Below, in pieces: positions 1-7,664 of a stretch of DNA of 38,867 nucleotides. The stretch is from positions 1 through 38,867 of the forward strand of contig CALVZA010000004.1 of the NCBI GenBank assembly GCA_944372415.1, written 5' to 3'. Numbering within the stretch: the first letter of the stretch is position 1; each line of letters begins with the position of its first letter. This stretch comes from an uncultured Bacilli bacterium. GTDB lineage: Bacteria > Bacillota_I > Bacilli_A > RF39 > UBA660. The notes under the pieces were generated by a model that was not told where the DNA came from, searched no databases, and saw only the letters and a list, made by a program, of their open reading frames with translations. The position numbers and the translations under genes were made by a program.

Positions 1-123
1 AATCAAGCAAACGAAATTATTGATAACAATTTAAAATATTATAAACAATACAAAATAGATAATAATAATTTTAGTGATAAAGATAATTATAGATTAGACT
101 ATTTTTTATCTAAAAGATTATAA
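1..123 (+). CDS. C-terminal end of an unidentified protein (partial)
   Basis: An open frame enters from the left edge and ends at TAA (121-123), giving the last 40 residues of a protein that starts outside the window. The piece is rich in Asn, Lys, Asp and Tyr, has no membrane segment, and ends in FLSKRL. A hairpin terminator follows directly, which supports a real gene end. I do not recognise the family. The gene converges with the minus-strand acetyltransferase at 450-932. Confidence 0.55.
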   Translation, partial: NQANEIIDNNLKYYKQYKIDNNNFSDKDNYRLDYFLSKRL

Positions 124-155
124 AAAATACAAATTAATTGTATAACTTGTATTTT
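124..155 (+). terminator. Rho-independent terminator of the left-edge gene
   Basis: AATACAA and TTGTATT arms flank an AT-rich loop and are followed by TTTTCT, immediately after the stop codon at 121-123. Confidence 0.6.
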
Positions 156-449
156 CTCTAAAATTTTCCAACATCTACTTTACTTCACCCTTAGTAACTA
201 TTACTTCAAGAGTTAAATGCAACTTTTTTTATTATATTTTTTAAACTTGCATTTAGATTTTTAAAATTTTAAGCAATTTATTTTTGGCCTGGAAATAATT
301 AACTATAATTGTTTCTTTTTTATTAAATTGACCAAAAAACTAATTAAAAATATTGCATTTAACCTTGTAATTACAATGGTTAAACATAAGTTGCATTTAC
401 CTATTTAACTAACCTTGACCTTAGTAACAAGCATTTTTATTATTCATTC
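156..449. repeat. Gene-free stretch with scattered TGCATTTA repeats
   Basis: No credible gene lies here. The octamer TTGCATTT(A) occurs at 247-255, 353-361 and 391-399, and in inverted orientation as GTTAAATGCAA at 212-222. The 212-222 and 391-400 copies are mutually complementary. A second short repeat, CCTTAGTAAC, occurs near 189-198 and 419-428. Function unknown; it could be a decayed element or a structured intergenic RNA. Confidence 0.35.
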
Positions 450-932
450 TTAAAGTTTTTTTATATTTGTATACATTCTTGAATGATATCCATTCTTTTC
501 ATAAAAATTAATAGCATTATCATTGTAAGCAAATACATCAACTAAAATGTACTCACAACCAACTGATTTAAAATATTCTTCAATTTTTAGCATCAGCATA
601 TTACCTATACCTTTACTTCTTACATTTTTAGAAACTACTAATTCAGTTATTTCACCTCTTTTAGGGCATTTATAATCTAAGTAATCATATTTATCATACG
701 GAAATATACATCCCATAATTAATCCTACAGCTTTATTATTATCAATTGCTATATAACATTTACCATTATTATTTTTAACTTCTTCTAAATCTAAAATTGC
801 CATTTTTCCTCTATATTCTGGATGTAGTTGATCTAAATTATCTTTATCAATTGATAGAATATATTCTTCAAGTTCAACTAATAAATCTTTTACATCTTCT
901 AAATATTTATCTTCATATTCTATTATTTGCAT
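450..932 (-). CDS. GNAT-family N-acetyltransferase
   Basis: A 160-residue GNAT acetyltransferase, expected to move an acetyl group from acetyl-CoA to an amine. The acetyl-CoA binding motif VRSKGIGNMLM (R-x-x-G-x-G/A) lies near residues 103-113, preceded by the strand ITELVV and followed by the C-terminal NAINFYEKNGY motif typical of the fold. The start overlaps the end of the upstream acetyltransferase by 20 bases. An AAGGAG site lies about 13 bases before the ATG, a little far, so coupling to the upstream gene is likely. It is the last gene of the attenuator-controlled cassette. The substrate cannot be read from sequence; antibiotic, polyamine and protein are all possible. The family is certain, the role is not. 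Confidence 0.85.
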   Translation of the reverse strand: MQIIEYEDKYLEDVKDLLVELEEYILSIDKDNLDQLHPEYRGKMAILDLEEVKNNNGKCYIAIDNNKAVGLIMGCIFPYDKYDYLDYKCPKRGEITELVVSKNVRSKGIGNMLMLKIEEYFKSVGCEYILVDVFAYNDNAINFYEKNGYHSRMYTNIKKL

Positions 933-1530
933 TATTAAAATAATACTCCTTAGTTAATCCATATTTAGAAAAAATTAATATTCCATCATAAAAAGTATAA
1001 GGTGACTCTTCTACTACTTCACCGATCTTATTAAATCCTAATTTTTCAAATATTCTACAAGATCCCATATTATCTTTTACAGCACCAGAAGAAATACCAT
1101 TTATTTCTACTTCTTTAAACATATAATCTATCATTGTTTTGGCAGCCTCTGTTGCATAACCATTTCCTTGATAAGCAGGGTCAATATACCAACCCACATC
1201 ACGAATAGTTATATCTTCTCCATTTTCTTGAGCAGATACCTGACCAATTACTTCTTCATAACCGCTATTCGTATATTCAGGTTTCAAAAATACACTCCAT
1301 ATAAACACATCATTATTATCTGCTTTTTCTACTTTAGATTTATAAAATTTTTCTTGATTCTCCCAAGTCCAGTGACTAGGATTATTAGCATGTTTTTTGG
1401 CACCTACCAAATACCATTTATTTACTTCTGGTATCATTAATATCTCCCATAATCTTTTTTGTTCTTCCATCTTAGAACTTCTTAATATCAATCTTTCAGT
1501 TTCTATTGTTTTACTTCCAATTAGCTTCAT
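913..1530 (-). CDS. RimJ/RimL-type GNAT N-acetyltransferase
   Basis: A 205-residue acetyltransferase of the RimJ/RimL type (Acetyltransf_3). It opens with the classical IETERLILR strand, carries the acetyl-CoA loop AYQGNGYATEAA near residues 118-129, and ends the core with GSCRIFEKLGF. The roughly 20 residues after the core (rich in Asn and Tyr) contain the overlap with the next gene. The ATG follows an AAAGGAATATG ribosome site. It lies 21 bases downstream of the deaminase gene and is presumably co-transcribed from the leader promoter near 2480. RimJ/RimL relatives acetylate ribosomal protein N-termini, but many family members inactivate antibiotics; the cassette setting favours a protective role (inference). 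Confidence 0.85.
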   Translation of the reverse strand: MKLIGSKTIETERLILRSSKMEEQKRLWEILMIPEVNKWYLVGAKKHANNPSHWTWENQEKFYKSKVEKADNNDVFIWSVFLKPEYTNSGYEEVIGQVSAQENGEDITIRDVGWYIDPAYQGNGYATEAAKTMIDYMFKEVEINGISSGAVKDNMGSCRIFEKLGFNKIGEVVEESPYTFYDGILIFSKYGLTKEYYFNNANNRI

Positions 1531-1551
1531 TTAACATATTCCTTTCTATTT

Positions 1552-2307
1552 TTATACACGAGTTTTACCCCACCAATCAGGAATTAAGTCTTCTAATCTT
1601 ACTATTTCTTTAGTATCAATATTTTTTAGTATTTCAATATCCTTACTATTTTTAGAAAGTTGCATCATATATTCTCTACATGCTCCACAAGGTGAACCAA
1701 CATTACCTTTAGAGTCAACACATACTAGTTTCATAATTTCATTTTCACCATTTGTAATCATATTAGCAATAGCATTTCGTTCACCACACATACCAAGTGT
1801 TGATGCTGTATCAATGCATACTCCTGCATAAATATTATGATTTTTAGTAAGTATTGCTGCACCAACTTGTCCTGCACTAATCATACCTGACACATCTCTT
1901 GGATTTCTTACATTCTTAGCTTTTTCATATAATTCTTCCCAAATAGTGTTTTCACTATATAAATATTCTATATGAATAGCATATACACCATTTTTCTTAA
2001 TGGTATCTTCATATCCATCAAGTTTACTTACATTTCTAATAGCTTCTTCTTTATCATTGGTAGATGAAGTTGTGTATCTAGTTCCTTCTAAAGTAAAAAG
2101 TTCTTCTAATGAATCATAATGATTTACTTCTTTAACTTTAACATAAAATACACCTAAATCGTTACTAGTAAATTCTATAATATCATTTTGTTTTAATTTA
2201 CTATAATCATGCTCACTATTTTCTTTATTTGCTCTAATTTCTACTCTTTTAGTATTATTTTTGATAGCTAATGCAGCTCTATCATTAATATTTAATTTCA
2301 TTATCAT
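1552..2307 (-). CDS. ASCH domain-cytidine deaminase fusion, blasticidin-S-deaminase-like
   Basis: A 251-residue protein with two parts. Residues about 3-115 look like an ASCH/PUA-like domain (the AIKNNTKRVEIRA segment is the usual signature near the start). Residues about 120-245 are a zinc-dependent cytidine deaminase fold, with zinc ligands C174 (in the CGE motif, E176 the catalytic proton carrier) and C207/C210 in PCGACR. The first ligand is Cys, as in tetrameric cytidine deaminases and blasticidin-S deaminases, but CGE replaces the common CAE. AGGAGG lies 7 bases before the ATG at 2307. A terminator hairpin lies directly upstream of that ribosome site, so expression depends on transcriptional read-through. 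The likely substrate is a free nucleoside or a nucleoside antibiotic; which one is not visible. ASCH domains are linked to RNA contacts, so a nucleotide-level RNA role remains possible. Confidence 0.82.
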   Translation of the reverse strand: MIMKLNINDRAALAIKNNTKRVEIRANKENSEHDYSKLKQNDIIEFTSNDLGVFYVKVKEVNHYDSLEELFTLEGTRYTTSSTNDKEEAIRNVSKLDGYEDTIKKNGVYAIHIEYLYSENTIWEELYEKAKNVRNPRDVSGMISAGQVGAAILTKNHNIYAGVCIDTASTLGMCGERNAIANMITNGENEIMKLVCVDSKGNVGSPCGACREYMMQLSKNSKDIEILKNIDTKEIVRLEDLIPDWWGKTRV

Positions 2308-2324
2308 TTTAATATCCTCCTAAC

Positions 2325-2350
2325 AAAAAAATTCTGCATAATGCAGAATT
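2325..2350 (-). terminator. Attenuator terminator upstream of the deaminase gene
   Basis: On the minus strand, a 9-bp perfect stem AATTCTGCA/TGCAGAATT with a TTA loop is followed by a T run. It lies between the leader peptide and the AGGAGG site of the deaminase gene, so it would stop transcription before the operon. Confidence 0.85.
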
Positions 2351-2375
2351 AATTTTATAATCTAAAAGAATATTC

Positions 2376-2441
2376 CTAAAAGTTTAATATATTAGGAGTA
2401 GTGATTAATTCTGCATTATTAATAATCTGTAAATTTTTCAT
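2376..2441 (-). CDS. 21-residue attenuator leader peptide
   Basis: A short ORF reading MKNLQIINNAELITTPNILNF with an AAAGGAG site 10 bases before its ATG, about 30 bases after the predicted transcription start. Its codons 7-14 overlap the antiterminator strand, so translating ribosomes must affect the downstream fold. It has no run of one amino acid, so control by charged tRNA for one biosynthetic pathway is unlikely; drug-induced or general ribosome stalling fits better. Confidence 0.7.
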   Translation of the reverse strand: MKNLQIINNAELITTPNILNF

Positions 2442-2479
2442 CTTAATCACGCTCCTTTCTTTGAATAATTTACACCTAT

Positions 2480-2508
2480 AATATATCATATTTTAATCAT
2501 TTTGTAAA
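2480..2508 (-). promoter_or_regulatory. Promoter of the leader/deaminase operon
   Basis: Minus strand TTTACA (2503-2508), 17-base spacer, TATATT (2480-2485). Expected start near 2473, giving a leader RNA of about 150 nucleotides up to the attenuator. Confidence 0.7.
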
Positions 2509-2718
2509 TTACGTTTTTATTTCTTAGGAAAAATTAAATATTATTCCTAAAAAAATAAAATTTATTATATTTATGTTACTTTTCTAATTATTAGTTTGAT
2601 ATTTTAATTTAGATAGTAACATTTTATATTTCTATAAAACAATTATAATTAAATTCAACATCATACTTTTTCGTATATTTACTAGTCATTCCTCTAGTTA
2701 TAGTAATGGTATCATTTA
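2509..2718. other. Remnant DNA next to the broken penicillin-binding protein gene
   Basis: No intact gene. From the break in the penicillin-binding protein gene, a different minus-strand frame stays open to a TAA at 2624-2626, adding about 33 codons that end in YNCFIEI. This tail does not resemble any penicillin-binding protein and looks like the end of another gene. A TTAGGAA/TTCCTAA hairpin lies at 2524-2550. Confidence 0.35.
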
Positions 2719-3975
2719 TTAGACTACAAGGTGTATCGGTGTTACGCTTATTCCTTGGCCAAAAGACATAGTTGCTTGTTCCACTGGACCAATGTTATCA
2801 TATTTAAATAATATTCCAGAACTTTCACCATTTAAATCTATTCCAGTTTTAGAACCAAATCCAAAGTTTGTTATATAATTATATAATCTCTCAGTACCAA
2901 GTTTTTGCCCCATAACTACAAACCCTGGGTTACAAGAATTTTCCACAACTTGTAAAAAAGTTTGATCGCCGTGTCCTCCTTTTTTCCAACACTTTATTCT
3001 GGCATTTTCAACGTGAATAGAACCGCTATCATGAAAATGGTCATCAAAAATATTTATAGTTTTTTCCTCCAACGACGCAGCCAAAGTAATTATCTTAAAA
3101 GTGGAACCTGGTTCATAAGTTGCCCAAATAGGTAAATTTCGATTAATAGCATTTATATCATATTTCTGATAATTATTAGAATCAAAATTTGGACGAGATG
3201 ACATACCAAGTATTTCGCCTGTATTAGGATCTGCAACAACAATTAAAGCCTGTTCAGGAGAATATTTTGTCATTACATTATTAAGTTCCCTTTCAATAGC
3301 AAGTTGGATATCTAAATCAATTGTTAATGTAACATTTATTCCATTTTGAGGTTCAACATAGACCTCAGACCTATTTAATCTATTTCCTTTCCCATCACTA
3401 TAATATTTTATAGCGCCGCTTTTTCCAGTTAAATAATTATCATATTCATGTTCTATACCAGATAAACCTTGATTATCAATGCCAACATAGCCTAAAACAT
3501 GACTTAAAACATTTTTATATGGGTAATATCTCTTGCTTTCTTTAACTAAATAAACGCCGTCATAATTTAAATTATTAATTTTTTCTGCAATATCATAAGA
3601 TAATTGTCTTCCTTCTGGGTGTACTCTTTCTATACTTGTTTTTTTATTTACGTGTTCATACATTTCTTCATATTTAACATCTAATATATCTGCTAAATCT
3701 TTTGCTACTTTTTCTTTATCATTAATTTGATTTGGTATTAAAACCAAACTAACAGTAGTAATATTATTGGCTAAAACTTTCCCATTCCTATCTAAAATTA
3801 AGCCTCTATCTGCTGTAATTGGTAAATTTCTACTCCATAAATTATCTGCTAAATCATTTAGTTTATTATAATCAATAACTTGAATATAAAAAACTCTTAT
3901 AATTATTGCACTAAATATTACTAAAACTACTGCAAAAATAAATTTAATTCTACCGTGAATATCATCGACAAACAA
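2719..3975 (-). pseudogene. Class B penicillin-binding protein (SpoVD/Pbp2B type), C-terminally truncated
   Basis: Class B transpeptidases cross-link peptidoglycan from the outer face of the membrane. This one has a short cytoplasmic tail, one membrane anchor near residues 13-33, a dimerisation domain opened by the RGLILDRNG motif, and a transpeptidase domain with the active-site SxxK (STFK, S294 numbered from the upstream GTG) and SxN (SCN, S350). It stops after GQGISVTPIHLVV, exactly where relatives continue for another 100 or more residues holding the KTG motif. At about 420 residues it lacks a complete active site and should be inactive. An AGGTGAT site fits a TTG start at 3975 better than the GTG at 3984. 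The sequence after the break is not homologous continuation, so a deletion, recombination or insertion is more likely than a point mutation. Confidence 0.8.
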
Positions 3976-4032
3976 TTTTATCACCTAATTAATAATATTA
4001 ATTTTTAAAAAAAATATCAAAAATTTCTGATA

Positions 4033-4479
4033 TTAATTTAATATATATATACCTATAGTTAAATATGTTGCAAATAAACACCAAATAAAATAAGGAATAT
4101 TAAGAATTGAAGATAATTTATTAAATTTATAAAATTTCAATATCATAAAATAAACTAATAAATCCAATATGATAATCCAAAATACTGCAATTAATCTTAA
4201 TTTAAATACAAAGAATATTATTGACCATAATAGATTAAAACCTAATTGTATATAATAAATATATAATGTTTTATTATTGCTTTTTTTAAACAAATAATAT
4301 GATATTCCCATTAAAATATATATAATAAACCAAGCAATAGGGAAAAATATTTTATTAGGACAAAATGGAGGTTTATTTAGTGAAGAATAATCAATATATT
4401 TAGAAATTATAAATCCCACTATACTACCTAATATTATTGGTAAAAATAAATAAAATAATTTAATTAGTTTATCTTTCAT
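4033..4479 (-). CDS. tspO: TspO/MBR family membrane protein
   Basis: A five-helix membrane protein of the TspO/peripheral benzodiazepine receptor family, about 148 residues. Family hallmarks visible are the first loop NKPPFCPNKIFFPIAW and the helix QLGFNLLWSIIFF. Bacterial TspO proteins bind or degrade tetrapyrroles and are linked to stress responses. A GTGATATT ribosome site fits the ATG at 4479; the ATG at 4491 lacks one. It diverges from the NlpC/P60 gene at 4586. The C-terminus is normal. Confidence 0.85.
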   Translation of the reverse strand: MKDKLIKLFYLFLPIILGSIVGFIISKYIDYSSLNKPPFCPNKIFFPIAWFIIYILMGISYYLFKKSNNKTLYIYYIQLGFNLLWSIIFFVFKLRLIAVFWIIILDLLVYFMILKFYKFNKLSSILNIPYFIWCLFATYLTIGIYILN

Positions 4480-4585
4480 AATATCACTCATTTTAATTAT
4501 ATGTAAATGTATATTATGTATACAAAAAATATAAAATTATTATAAATTTATGTTAAAATATATAATATATAAGGAAGTAAACTAA

Positions 4586-5662
4586 ATGAAAAAAAATATA
4601 AAAAGTATTATAAAATTAACTATATTTTTAAATATAATGTTAATAATTATCATTATATTAATATTATTTTATAAATATATCAAATATATCGAAGACAATA
4701 AAGAATATGATATAAAATTTAGTAAATATGAAATATATCTTGCAATTGATGAAGAAGTGTATATAAATAGTAATTATAAAGATTTAATATGGGATTCAAA
4801 AGATAATGACGTAGCAACTGTAAATAATGGAATAATTAAAGGAATTAATGCTGGCAGTACTAAAGTTTTTGCCACTAAAAATAAAAGTATTAAAGAAATA
4901 GAAGTAAATGTAAGTGATTTATATACTATACCTATATTAAATAACGATAAAGAATATTTAAAATGCAATCAATATAGTGAAGAAGAAAATAGATACTTAG
5001 ACAATATATTAAAAATGAAAATTGATGAAGTAGGATATAAAACTAGAGCAGGAGCAGTAGAAGCAGCAAGATTTTTAACACTTGAATTTCCATACCGTAT
5101 ACCATATTTTTATGAAAATGGAAGATTATTAACTAATAATACTAGAAGTTATGTTGATGGAGAAGGAAGATATTATCATACTGGACTATATTTAAGTAAT
5201 TATAAAAAAAGAGAAATTATATCATCACTGTATGGACCATCTGTATGGGGTTGTAATTTATATACTAAAATTTTAAAATTAACAACCCCTAATGGATTAG
5301 ATTGTAGTGGATTTGTATCGTGGGCTTTATTAAATGGAGGATTTGATGTTGGAGATGCTGGAGCGGGAATAGATAAAAATAAAATAAATGATTTAGATGA
5401 TCTAGGAGAAAAAATCATTATAAACAAAGAAAATTTAGAACTAAAAAACTTTAAAGTTGGGGATTTATTTAGCAGAGATGGACATATTGGAATATTAATA
5501 GGTATGGAAGAAAACCAATATTATGTGGCAGAAGCATTAGATTATGATTTACATGTTAATACGTATGATACAAATACTTTAATAGAAAGTGATTGGAAAT
5601 ATATTATTGATTTAAATAAATTATATAAAAATGATGGGAAGTTAAATGAAATGTGGAAATAA
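4586..5662 (+). CDS. Membrane-anchored NlpC/P60 peptidoglycan hydrolase with a BIG2-like domain
   Basis: A 358-residue surface protein. Residues about 7-30 are a membrane anchor or uncleaved signal. Residues about 45-112 look like a bacterial Ig-like (BIG2) domain: DNDVATVNNGIIKGINAG is the typical motif, reading as value, then 'I-x-G-x-x-x-G'. Residues about 225-345 are an NlpC/P60 cysteine peptidase with nucleophile C240 in LDCSGFVSWAL and the catalytic His H300 in DGHIGIL, expected to cut peptide cross-links in the cell wall. An AAGGAAG site lies 8 bases before the ATG. The gene stands alone and its own 3' end forms part of its terminator. The long linker between the two domains (residues 113-224) is unidentified. 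Confidence 0.85.
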   Translation: MKKNIKSIIKLTIFLNIMLIIIIILILFYKYIKYIEDNKEYDIKFSKYEIYLAIDEEVYINSNYKDLIWDSKDNDVATVNNGIIKGINAGSTKVFATKNKSIKEIEVNVSDLYTIPILNNDKEYLKCNQYSEEENRYLDNILKMKIDEVGYKTRAGAVEAARFLTLEFPYRIPYFYENGRLLTNNTRSYVDGEGRYYHTGLYLSNYKKREIISSLYGPSVWGCNLYTKILKLTTPNGLDCSGFVSWALLNGGFDVGDAGAGIDKNKINDLDDLGEKIIINKENLELKNFKVGDLFSRDGHIGILIGMEENQYYVAEALDYDLHVNTYDTNTLIESDWKYIIDLNKLYKNDGKLNEMWK

Positions 5663-5675
5663 TTTAACTTCTTTT
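5638..5675 (+). terminator. Terminator overlapping the end of the NlpC/P60 gene
   Basis: A 10-bp perfect stem GAAGTTAAAT (5638-5647) / ATTTAACTTC (5662-5671) is followed by TTTT; the first arm is coding. Confidence 0.8.
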
Positions 5676-5939
5676 ATTATATTAACCTACTTAAATAAAA
5701 CAATATAGACTAATATTCATTAAAAATTATATTGAATATTAATCTATTTATATTATCTAATTTATGATTTTATAAACTTTTTTTACAATTTACACTTATA
5801 GAAATTAAACTTAAATTTTTTTCTTTATTTACACCACATATAAATCAATATTTTATGTTATAAAATGTTTATTACTACTATACTCTTTATCATTTTTAAA
5901 ATAATTCTATATATTTTTATGACACTTTAATAAAAAAAG
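5676..5939. repeat. Gene-free region with a long inverted repeat (5705-5747)
   Basis: No gene is supported. ATAGACTAATATTCA (5705-5719) and TGAATATTAATCTAT (5733-5747) are complementary at 14 of 15 positions around a 13-base loop. No T run follows, so it is not a standard terminator; it may be an operator or RNA hairpin. The rest is AT-rich with no visible signal. Confidence 0.4.
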
Positions 5940-5968
5940 TTGTATCTAACTCTATTATATGCTACAAT
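5940..5968 (+). promoter_or_regulatory. Promoter of tRNA-Trp
   Basis: TTGTAT (5940-5945), 17-base spacer, TACAAT (5963-5968), 12 bases before the tRNA 5' end. Confidence 0.8.
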
Positions 5969-5980
5969 ATATTATGTCAC

Positions 5981-6054
5981 AGGGGTGTGGTATAATGGTA
6001 GCATAGGAGTCTCCAAAACTTTTGATGGGAGTTCGATTCTCTCCACCCCTGCCA
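5981..6054 (+). tRNA. tRNA-Trp (anticodon CCA)
   Basis: Full cloverleaf. Acceptor AGGGGTG pairs with CACCCCT, the anticodon stem GGAGT/ACTTT encloses loop CTCCAAA with anticodon CCA, the T arm carries TTCGATT, and G plus an encoded CCA follow. The D stem has one A-C mismatch. It reads UGG, consistent with UGA being a stop in this genome. Confidence 0.96.
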
Positions 6055-6094
6055 TTTGTTAATACTTCCAATACTTTTTGGGAAAAATATATAT

Positions 6095-6119
6095 GCTATA
6101 GAAATTTCTATAGCTTTTT
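6095..6119 (+). terminator. Terminator of tRNA-Trp
   Basis: Perfect palindrome GCTATAGAAATTTCTATAGC (6095-6114) followed by TTTTTA, 40 bases after the tRNA. Confidence 0.85.
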
Positions 6120-6174
6120 ATTTTATGTGTATTTTTATAATTACTACCAATAATAGTAATGGTGATTAAATATA

Positions 6175-7581
6175 ATGAAAAGTATATGGGACTTAGATGG
6201 AACAAAATATCCTAAATTAACTGAAAATAAGAACTTTGATATTTTAATTGTTGGTGGAGGTCTAACTGGTATAAGTTTGTGCTATTATTTTAAAGATACT
6301 AAGTATAAAGTTGGATTAATTGAACAAAATAGCCTTTTAAAATCTACTACTTTAAAAACTACTGGAAAATTAACATATTTACAAAAAGATTTATTAACTA
6401 AAATAAAAACTATATATAATAAAGATATTGCTAAAAAATATTTATCTTCTCAAATTAATGCTATAAATTATATTATAGAAATTATAAATAAAGAAAATAT
6501 AAAATGTGATTTAGAAGAAAATGAATCATATTTATTTACTACTAATAAAAATAATACAAATAAAATAATTAAAGAATTTAATTTATATAAAGAATTTGGT
6601 ATAGATGCTAAATTATTAAATAAATTACCTATAGATATAAAAATCAATTCATGTTTTAAAGTTCCAAATACTTATGTGTTTCATCCTTTAAAATATGGTT
6701 ATGGGTTATTAAATTCTATAAATAAAAACAATAATATTGAAATATATAAAAATACTAGAATGATAGATTTTAAAAAATATAATGAATATTATGAAGTTAA
6801 TTTAAATAGTAATTATAAAATTAAATGTAAGTTTTTAATTATAGCGAATAGTTACCCTTCTTTTATATTTCCTTATTTATTTCCAATTAAAACTAAAATT
6901 GAAAAAGAATGTGTTATTGTAGAAAAAACTAATAATAATTTAAAATTTAATGCTATTAATATTGATAAAAATATAATATCTATTAGATTTTATAAAGATT
7001 ATATGATTAGAGTATATGATTCTAATAAACTTAGTTTAAAAGAAATTAACAAAAGTATTACTTATAAAGATGGTAATAGTTATAAATTTAGTAATTATGA
7101 TGTTATAACTTTAGATTCTCTTCCTATAATTGGTAAGATAGATAATAATATGTTTTTGGCAACCGGGTATAATACTTGGGGTATGACTAATTCAAATATT
7201 GCCGCAAAAACTATAAGTGATTTAATTTTATATAATAAAAGTGAGTATGAAAATTTATTCCGTAGTAATAGAGAATTTTCATTAAATAAAAGTTTAAATT
7301 TTTTTAAATTTAATTTATCTACTATATATAATTTATTATTATCTAAAATTAGTTTAAGAGATAAATCTACTATTAAGTATATTAATGGAGAAAAATATGG
7401 TGTATATATAGATAAATTTAAGAAAGAACATATTGTTAAATTAACTTGTCCCCATATGAAATGCGGTTTGTTTTTTAATACAAAAGAAAAAACATGGGAT
7501 TGCCCATGTCATGGTTCTAGATTTTCTATTGATGGTGATATTGTTAGAGGTCCTAGTACAAGTTGTATTAAAAAATTATAA
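6175..7581 (+). CDS. FAD-dependent oxidoreductase with C-terminal Rieske [2Fe-2S] domain
   Basis: A 468-residue DAO/GlpO-type flavoprotein fused to a Rieske domain, the architecture of Bacillus YhfW. The FAD-binding loop GGGLTG lies at residues 27-32. A second FAD contact segment, GYNTWGMTNSNIAAKTI, lies near residue 330. The Rieske cluster ligands are C425 and H427 (CPH) and C443 and H446 (CPCH), with the supporting cysteines C430 and C445 also present, so the cluster site looks complete. It should be a soluble redox enzyme; the substrate is not known for this family. The start is an ATG after GGTGAT. It sits between tRNA-Trp and a wall hydrolase with no evident functional partner. Confidence 0.88.
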   Translation: MKSIWDLDGTKYPKLTENKNFDILIVGGGLTGISLCYYFKDTKYKVGLIEQNSLLKSTTLKTTGKLTYLQKDLLTKIKTIYNKDIAKKYLSSQINAINYIIEIINKENIKCDLEENESYLFTTNKNNTNKIIKEFNLYKEFGIDAKLLNKLPIDIKINSCFKVPNTYVFHPLKYGYGLLNSINKNNNIEIYKNTRMIDFKKYNEYYEVNLNSNYKIKCKFLIIANSYPSFIFPYLFPIKTKIEKECVIVEKTNNNLKFNAINIDKNIISIRFYKDYMIRVYDSNKLSLKEINKSITYKDGNSYKFSNYDVITLDSLPIIGKIDNNMFLATGYNTWGMTNSNIAAKTISDLILYNKSEYENLFRSNREFSLNKSLNFFKFNLSTIYNLLLSKISLRDKSTIKYINGEKYGVYIDKFKKEHIVKLTCPHMKCGLFFNTKEKTWDCPCHGSRFSIDGDIVRGPSTSCIKKL

Positions 7582-7664
7582 TTAAGTTTTTTTTATTAAT
7601 GTTAATTTATATGTTTTTCATTCTATATATTTTTTATTATCATATTATTTTATAGGTGATTTTA

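Larger units (their letters stand above)
2325..2473 (-). promoter_or_regulatory. Translation-coupled transcription attenuator (three alternative hairpins)
   Basis: The leader RNA can form three exclusive pairings. Hairpin 1: GTGATTAA just before the leader ATG (2443-2450) with TTAATCAC inside the leader ORF (2401-2408). Hairpin 2 (antiterminator): ATAATGCAGAATTAAT in the leader ORF (2405-2420) with its perfect 16-base complement at 2338-2353. Hairpin 3: the terminator at 2325-2350, which uses the same downstream strand. A ribosome stalled early in the leader would cover the first arm of hairpin 1, free the antiterminator strand and allow read-through into the operon. The pairings are directly visible; the stalling signal is inferred from known attenuators of ribosome-protection and drug-resistance genes. 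Confidence 0.75.

Noticed and set aside
1168-1440. Plus-strand 90-codon frame inside the acetyltransferase gene
   Set aside because: It is antisense to a clear GNAT gene, has no ribosome site, and its residue mix is that of reversed AT-rich coding DNA.
1765-1785. A second LexA-like half site (TTTCGTTC) in the deaminase gene
   Set aside because: Only half of the palindrome is present and it is well inside coding sequence.
2524-2550. TTAGGAA/TTCCTAA hairpin as terminator of the broken penicillin-binding protein gene
   Set aside because: On the minus strand no T run follows the second arm.
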